From Bryobacteraceae bacterium (GTDB lineage: Bacteria > Acidobacteriota > Terriglobia > Bryobacterales > Bryobacteraceae): DNA of 54,655 nucleotides. The notes under the pieces were generated by a model, which saw only the letters and a program-made list of their open reading frames with translations, had not been told where the DNA came from and ran no database searches. Shown here one piece after another: positions 49,869 through 54,655 of the stretch (its first letter is position 1; every line of letters begins with the position of its first letter). The position numbers and the translations under genes were made by a program. The stretch covers positions 1 through 54,655 of the forward strand of contig JAICXC010000016.1 in NCBI GenBank assembly GCA_025980665.1. The letters run 5' to 3'.

Positions 49869-50942
49869 ATGCCCAGCTTTCGCGTGGAGACGCCGCAGCG
49901 AGCCTATGACGCCATCGTCGAGCGCGGCTCGCTGGCGCGCGTGGGTAATTTCCTGCCGCCGCGATCGGGCATGGTATTTGTGATCACTACCACGGACGTA
50001 TTCAAACTGCATGGCAAAAGTCTCCACCGGGCGATAGCCGATCACAAACACAAAGTTCTTTTTTTTCCCGGCGGCGAGCCTAATAAGCGACTCTCCCAAC
50101 TGGAAGCGCTGGCGGAGCAGATGATCGCAGCCGGCGGCGACCGGTCCAGCGTCATCATCGCGTTCGGCGGGGGCATCGTGGGCGACGTCGCCGGATTCCT
50201 GGCGGCCGTCTTCATGCGTGGCATTCCTGTGATTCAGGTCCCCACCACGCTGCTCGCCCAGGTGGACGCGGCAGTTGGTGGTAAGACCGGCGTGAATCTG
50301 GTTTCGGGAAAGAATCTGCTCGGCAGCTTTCATCAGCCTCTGGCCGTGCTCATCGATCCCGAGGTCCTCGGAACGCTACCGCCGCGCGAGTACCGGGCCG
50401 GGCTTTACGAAATCGTCAAGGCCGGCGTGATTCGCGACGCGGAATTGTTCGGCGTTATGGATCAGTGTGCGCCCGCCGTGCTGGCGCAAGAACCCGCTAC
50501 GCTTGAGCGCATCATCGCCGCTGCGGTGCGCATCAAAGCCGAAGTGGTCACCGCCGATGAAAGAGAGGGCGACCTCCGCCGCATCCTTAACTTCGGCCAC
50601 ACGTTCGGCCATGCGCTCGAAGCCGAAACACACTACGAACGTTTTCTGCACGGCGAAGCGGTCGCATGGGGCATGCGGGCCGCGACTATCTTAGCGAAAA
50701 AAACTGGACGGCTGGGAGCATCAGACTCCGCATCCATCCATAGCGTCATTTCGAAATATGGTCCTATTCCTGACCTCAACGGCATCCAGGCCGAGCGGCT
50801 GGCCGCACGCCTGCGCAGCGATAAAAAAACGATTCAAGGCCAGGTTCATTTCGTCCTCCCGGTGCAGATCGGAGACGTAGCCATTGTTTCCGGCGTCGAG
50901 GATCGTTTGGTGCTGGAATCGATTCAAGCGGCTCTCGGATGA
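49869..50942 (+). CDS. aroB: 3-dehydroquinate synthase
   Basis: The 357-residue enzyme catalyses the second shikimate step, DAHP to 3-dehydroquinate, with NAD and a divalent metal. Motifs are complete: the NAD Gly-rich AFGGGIVGDVAGFLAAVFMRG, the QVPTTLLAQVDAAVGGKTGVN substrate loop, GLYEIVKAGVI with metal Glu, and LNFGHTFGHALE with the metal His pair. ATG at 49869 is the family start; ATG 49851 is in frame six codons earlier. The stop overlaps the UbiE/MenG start (ATGA). Confidence 0.96.
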   Translation: MPSFRVETPQRAYDAIVERGSLARVGNFLPPRSGMVFVITTTDVFKLHGKSLHRAIADHKHKVLFFPGGEPNKRLSQLEALAEQMIAAGGDRSSVIIAFGGGIVGDVAGFLAAVFMRGIPVIQVPTTLLAQVDAAVGGKTGVNLVSGKNLLGSFHQPLAVLIDPEVLGTLPPREYRAGLYEIVKAGVIRDAELFGVMDQCAPAVLAQEPATLERIIAAAVRIKAEVVTADEREGDLRRILNFGHTFGHALEAETHYERFLHGEAVAWGMRAATILAKKTGRLGASDSASIHSVISKYGPIPDLNGIQAERLAARLRSDKKTIQGQVHFVLPVQIGDVAIVSGVEDRLVLESIQAALG

Positions 50943-51670
50943 CCGGGACTACTCCCCAAGGCGCTGCCAACGAGCAAGCTGCCGCCCAGTGGGTCCGTGG
51001 GATGTTCGGCCGCATTGCCCCGCGCTATGACCTGCTGAACCACCTTCTTTCGTTCAATCTGGATAAGCGCTGGCGCGCCCGCACTGTTGCACGCGTATCG
51101 GAAATTCTGGATCGTCCGGATACGCAAGTGCTCGACTTATGCTGCGGAACAGGGGATGTGGTGCTGGAGCTCGAGACTCGGGCGCGGCGGCCTCTTCTAG
51201 CGAGCGACTTCTGTCATCCCATGTTGGTGGAGGCACGCCACAAGATTGGCAGTCGGCGATTCAGAACGCCTTTATTCGAAGCCGACGCGCTTTCGCTTCC
51301 TCTGGCCGGAAACTCGCTCGATCTGATCACCGTGGCATTCGGCTTCCGTAATCTGGCGAACTACCAAAGAGGGCTGGAAGAGATGTTGCGCGTGCTGAAA
51401 CCCGGCGGAGTGGCCGCGATTCTCGAATTTTCCCAGCCGCCTAACGCCGCCTTCGGCGCATTATACGGTTTTTTCTCCACGCGCGTACTGCCCCGGATCG
51501 GAGGAATAATCTCAGGCTCGCCCGAAGCATACTCATACTTGCCCGAATCCATTCGGAAATTTCCTGGGGCTGAGCAGCTCGCCGAGGAAATGCGCCGGGG
51601 TGGTTTCGCGCGCGTCGAATTCGAGCGTATGACAGGCGGCGCCGTGGCCTTACATCTCGGACGAAAATAA
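50939..51670 (+). CDS. ubiE: UbiE/MenG-family quinone C-methyltransferase
   Basis: The 243-residue SAM-dependent methyltransferase has the family opener VRGMFGRIAPRYDLLNHLLSF, the SAM motif I VLDLCCGTGDV, motif II FEADALSLPLAGNSLDLI with VAFGFRNLANY and the LKPGGVAAILEFSQP segment. It methylates demethylmenaquinone or the ubiquinone precursor. For an acidobacterium menaquinone is more likely, so menG would also fit. It overlaps aroB by four bases. The downstream TamB-like gene is convergent. Confidence 0.94.
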   Translation: MTGTTPQGAANEQAAAQWVRGMFGRIAPRYDLLNHLLSFNLDKRWRARTVARVSEILDRPDTQVLDLCCGTGDVVLELETRARRPLLASDFCHPMLVEARHKIGSRRFRTPLFEADALSLPLAGNSLDLITVAFGFRNLANYQRGLEEMLRVLKPGGVAAILEFSQPPNAAFGALYGFFSTRVLPRIGGIISGSPEAYSYLPESIRKFPGAEQLAEEMRRGGFARVEFERMTGGAVALHLGRK

Positions 51671-51674
51671 GCGC

Positions 51675-54655
51675 CTACTTGAATCTCTTGCGGTATTGAA
51701 AATCGATCCCAAAGAGGCCGTTCGGGTCGCGCACGGCGATGGCCGACCAGTTCTTATCCAGATCCCACTGCACCTGGATCAATTGCTCCTGCGTGCGGTT
51801 CAGATTCGTTATGTAGGTTAATGTCACGTCCTTCGAGACCGACTGCTCCCAGGTCAGGCGCGCTTGCGGAAGATTGTCGACGCCGACTAACGTGGGATCG
51901 ATCTTTACGCGCGTCGCGCCAAAGAATCGAGTAAAGCGGCTGTTTAGTTGCGAGTTGAGAGCTTGCCCCACCAAACCCGAACCCGCAGCCGCGAAATTCG
52001 TCGTGCCACCACCGGAGACTCCGGGAGCCGTCTGGTTCTCAATCAGGGTCGGGTCCCGGCCTGTCGCTAGCAAGGCGATGATCTCGGATTGCTGAAGAGG
52101 CGGATCCGAACTCCAATTAATCTTGGGGTTGCTCGCGGTACCTGATAGAGTTACGTTCACCGTTACACCTCTGAGCTTGGTTTCCAGATCCATGTCGATG
52201 GTCGGCTCGATCTTCACCGGATTCAGGAATCGGATATCGGCGCGATTGATGGTGTACTTGGTTCCGAAAACCTGCATTTCGCCCTGGTTGATCGAAACCG
52301 TGCCCTGAAGCACTGGCCGTATCGGCGAGCCCCGCAGGCGCAGATCTATTTCCGCTTCCACATCGCGCGTTAGCGAGGTCTCCACCTGAAAATTCGAAGC
52401 ACTTTCGATATGCACGTCGAAACGCATACCCTGCAAATACTCGTTGGGCGTGGTGGGCACGGGGGTGGGCCCGGAGGTTTGAGCCAGCAGCTGTCCCAGG
52501 TCGCTGCGTGGATTGAACGAAGCGCGATTGAGAGTCACCGACCCCGAAAGCGTGCTCGCATCCGAGGCCCCGGTCAACCGCAAGCTCGCGTCGAAGGTGG
52601 TGCTCAAATCCTGCGGCAGGCGCACACGCACCCGGCGCGCTTCGGCTTGCAGCCGGTATACCAGGGCTGTCCCGGAATCGAGCGCGGCACCAAAATCCAG
52701 GCTGCCCGTGAACGTAATGGTCCCGCCGCCCGTCTCCGCGGTCAGCTTTTCGATGGTCGCACGATTCCGGTCAAAAGCGATCGACCCCTCGGCATTGTCG
52801 ACCACATACGGCAGATCGCTGTAAGATAAGGATGCCTTACTCAACTGCAGGCGGCCACTCACATTGGGGTTCTGCAAATTCCCACGGATCGAAACTTGCA
52901 GGTTCGCGATGCCTTTGGCGGCCAGCTCGGGATTGATCAACCGAAGAATCACCAGGTCGATGTCTCCGCGCAGGGACAGGTCAGCGCCAGCGGTTCCCTT
53001 GAATGGAATCGCGCCTTCCACCGAGAGGTTCGTATTTCGCCCGGTGAATTGGGCTGGCGTGAGCTGGGCGCGGGCGCTGGTGAGATCCACTACCAGCGGC
53101 TGGCTGTTCTTAAGAATTACGTCCTGTTGTTGAAAGCCTAGCCGCAAAACCTGGTTAGGTCGCGGATTGATCTGGACAGTGTCCAGGGTCACTTTCGCGT
53201 GGAAGCTCTCCGGTTTTCGCAGTGGCAGCGTAATGGTCGCCCCACCTTGGACGAACCCTTCGAAAGGCGGCGCGGGCGGACGATCCTCCTTGCGTCCCAG
53301 CATCACCAGGTCTTGCACGGAATCGATATTCATCCGCGAAAACTTTACCGTGGCTTCACCGGGAGCATCACCTTCCAGTCGCCAGGCGCCGCTCGCTTCC
53401 ACCATCGATTCCCGGACATTGCCACTCGCCCGAACGTTCAAGTCGCTGCCTTTTGTTTCAGCCGTAAGTGTGAGATCGCCGATAGGATCGTCAGCCACCG
53501 TGACGCCCTTAGCGGTAAGATTCACGGTTGCGGCTTTGAGCTCGAAACTCCCTTTGGTGATCCGCCCGGTTCCGCTTAGCTTCCCGCTCATCTCACCGTC
53601 CACGGGCGGAGAAAGTTTGGCGACGTATTCGATCCGCGAGGCTGCCACGTTCTGCCCGGACACATCGAAACTTAAGTCGCCCGATTTCAGATCGTTCTCG
53701 GGGTGGCGATAGTTTCCGCTGAACCGCAGCTCTGACGTTCCATCGGTGGCGATCCCGTTGGCGATGTCCAGCTCACCCAGCCGGTAGCGTGCGTCGGCAT
53801 GTACGTGGTCGATGTGCTCGCCAAGTCCCGCCGGTTTCTCAATATCCAGCGTCAATTGCGCTTCCGGCCGACGAAACGACCCGCCCACGTGCCCGCTGAC
53901 CGAGCCCGTTCCCGTGATCTCCACCGAGCTGCCCAGTTCCTTGGCTAGTTCGCTCACCGAAGCATTCTTCAGATCGAACTGCGCCTCCACGCCTGGATCA
54001 TCGAAATTGCCCTCGCGAGCTTTTAGACTGATAGTTCCCGAGGCGGTCATCGCGCCCCGTGAAATCGTCAGCCGCGTCCCGTTAATCTCATGACGCATCG
54101 CGTCGATCTCGCCGGTGAACCGGTCGAACCCGTGCCCCTGAATTACTCCGTTGCTAACCGTAACCTGTCCTACAAAACGCGGCTGATCTAACGGTCCCGT
54201 CACCGATCCGTCGGCGGTGACGCTGCCATTCCGCAGCTTCAACGGGATGTCGGTTGGTGGATGATCCTCCGCGATGGCCAGCGCCGGCAGCAGGTCATTC
54301 AGATCGGTCGACCGCAACCGCACTTGCAGCATCTTACCCAGCGTCCCGGAAACTTCCACGCGCGTCGCCGGAGTGGCGAGGGAAGATGACTCCAGCGCTA
54401 TAGTCCCGGCCGCCTGATCGTACGCCATATCCAGGTGACCCTCGATCGGGGCGCTACCAGCAGGAGCGGCGCCGCCGGCTATAGGCGTGATACTCAAATT
54501 CGCACGCGCCATCGCATCCCGCTGGTTTACGGTGGCGTCCGCCGAGAAGGTCCCCGCCATGGTGCCGTTCCAAACAAACGGCCGATCCGTGACTATGGCG
54601 GCGGCTTGGCGCAGATCCAATCCGTCGATGCTTCCGTCTATATGGAATTGCTGGC
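51675..54655 (-). CDS. tamB: TamB-like translocation/assembly protein, C-terminal part (partial)
   Basis: The frame is open from the right window edge to the stop at 51675, giving at least 993 residues, so the N-terminus lies outside. The protein is an extended beta-helical chain of repeated strands, many of the form xxVxGxxxGxLxxPxxxG. It ends in the DUF490/TamB C-terminal domain (NINWSSDPPLQQSEIIALLATGR-like region, FFGATRVKIDPTLV and LTYITNLNRTQEQLIQVQWD). TamB-type proteins span the periplasm and assist lipid transport or outer-membrane protein assembly. No tamA/BamA-type gene is visible. This supports a diderm envelope. Confidence 0.9.
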   Translation of the reverse strand, partial: QQFHIDGSIDGLDLRQAAAIVTDRPFVWNGTMAGTFSADATVNQRDAMARANLSITPIAGGAAPAGSAPIEGHLDMAYDQAAGTIALESSSLATPATRVEVSGTLGKMLQVRLRSTDLNDLLPALAIAEDHPPTDIPLKLRNGSVTADGSVTGPLDQPRFVGQVTVSNGVIQGHGFDRFTGEIDAMRHEINGTRLTISRGAMTASGTISLKAREGNFDDPGVEAQFDLKNASVSELAKELGSSVEITGTGSVSGHVGGSFRRPEAQLTLDIEKPAGLGEHIDHVHADARYRLGELDIANGIATDGTSELRFSGNYRHPENDLKSGDLSFDVSGQNVAASRIEYVAKLSPPVDGEMSGKLSGTGRITKGSFELKAATVNLTAKGVTVADDPIGDLTLTAETKGSDLNVRASGNVRESMVEASGAWRLEGDAPGEATVKFSRMNIDSVQDLVMLGRKEDRPPAPPFEGFVQGGATITLPLRKPESFHAKVTLDTVQINPRPNQVLRLGFQQQDVILKNSQPLVVDLTSARAQLTPAQFTGRNTNLSVEGAIPFKGTAGADLSLRGDIDLVILRLINPELAAKGIANLQVSIRGNLQNPNVSGRLQLSKASLSYSDLPYVVDNAEGSIAFDRNRATIEKLTAETGGGTITFTGSLDFGAALDSGTALVYRLQAEARRVRVRLPQDLSTTFDASLRLTGASDASTLSGSVTLNRASFNPRSDLGQLLAQTSGPTPVPTTPNEYLQGMRFDVHIESASNFQVETSLTRDVEAEIDLRLRGSPIRPVLQGTVSINQGEMQVFGTKYTINRADIRFLNPVKIEPTIDMDLETKLRGVTVNVTLSGTASNPKINWSSDPPLQQSEIIALLATGRDPTLIENQTAPGVSGGGTTNFAAAGSGLVGQALNSQLNSRFTRFFGATRVKIDPTLVGVDNLPQARLTWEQSVSKDVTLTYITNLNRTQEQLIQVQWDLDKNWSAIAVRDPNGLFGIDFQYRKRFK

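Noticed and set aside
1..54655. Mobile elements, CRISPR arrays, prophage or defence islands
   Set aside because: I saw no transposase, integrase, direct-repeat array, phage structural gene, restriction or toxin-antitoxin gene, and gene spacing is uniform throughout.

Overview
The window is 54.7 kb of GC-rich, gene-dense bacterial chromosome with no rRNA, tRNA, CRISPR array, insertion sequence or phage gene that I can see. It encodes a Gram-negative envelope (TamB-like protein, RlpA with a SPOR domain, Tat translocase, GT-C glycosyltransferase). It also shows traits common in soil Acidobacteriota: a secreted PQQ beta-propeller dehydrogenase, secreted metallo-beta-lactamase-fold and dienelactone-hydrolase-like proteins, and many small transporter and CoA-catabolism operons. 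I infer an acidobacterium, perhaps of the Solibacter/Bryobacter type. That rests on gene content only.

Layout. (1) 1-8184 is a divergent catabolic locus. Leftward, six genes are joined by 1-4 base start/stop overlaps: an MFS carrier, an aconitase/LeuD-type small subunit, an ornithine-cyclodeaminase-family protein, a creatinase/M24-type protein, a half-length M24-type protein and a LeuC-type large subunit. A LigJ-like amidohydrolase follows and runs off the left edge. Rightward lies a second LeuC/LeuD pair. The leftward LeuC-type protein has serine at all three [4Fe-4S] cysteine positions, while the rightward one keeps all three. (2) 8258-14669 holds a PQQ protein, an aldose 1-epimerase, an MBL-fold hydrolase and a patatin-like protein. 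(3) 14630-18906 holds TatC and TatA, an EmrA-like adaptor and a divergent MFS exporter. (4) 18914-23281 holds a ThDP enzyme and a PRC/MgtE-N/CBS protein next to an NRAMP-like transporter. (5) 23288-27376 is an acyl-CoA/AtuA operon with AtuA split into two genes. (6) 27430-34832 holds a parvulin foldase, then a leftward six-gene operon: PfkB kinase, GT-C glycosyltransferase, DapF-like epimerase with its second cysteine replaced by serine, nucleotide-sugar dehydrogenase, and an ABC exporter pair. (7) 34898-41813 holds two metallophosphoesterases, an APC permease with a USP-like tail, a zinc-ribbon protein, a SpoU-type rRNA methyltransferase, a MerR regulator and GalU. (8) 41884-42110 carries a very small leftward gene for a 21-residue lysine/alanine peptide with its own -35/-10 promoter, Shine-Dalgarno sequence and intrinsic terminator. 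(9) 42207-54655 holds RlpA, a sigma-54 activator without a sensor domain, a receiver/degenerate-GGDEF protein, a glycosyltransferase, a flippase-like protein, a Tat-exported dienelactone hydrolase, a GNAT enzyme, a divergent CaCA exchanger, AroB, UbiE/MenG and the C-terminal part of a TamB-like protein.

Two signals run across the whole window. Operon genes are tightly coupled by ATGA, GTGA, TTGA or TAATG overlaps. About half of the first-in-operon genes have a TANNNT -10-like hexamer only 6-9 bases before the start codon and usually no Shine-Dalgarno sequence, which points to widespread leaderless or near-leaderless transcription. The most novel candidates are the cysteine-less aconitase locus, the lysine-rich micro-gene, the MgtE-sensor/NRAMP pair and the Cys-to-Ser DapF-like protein.
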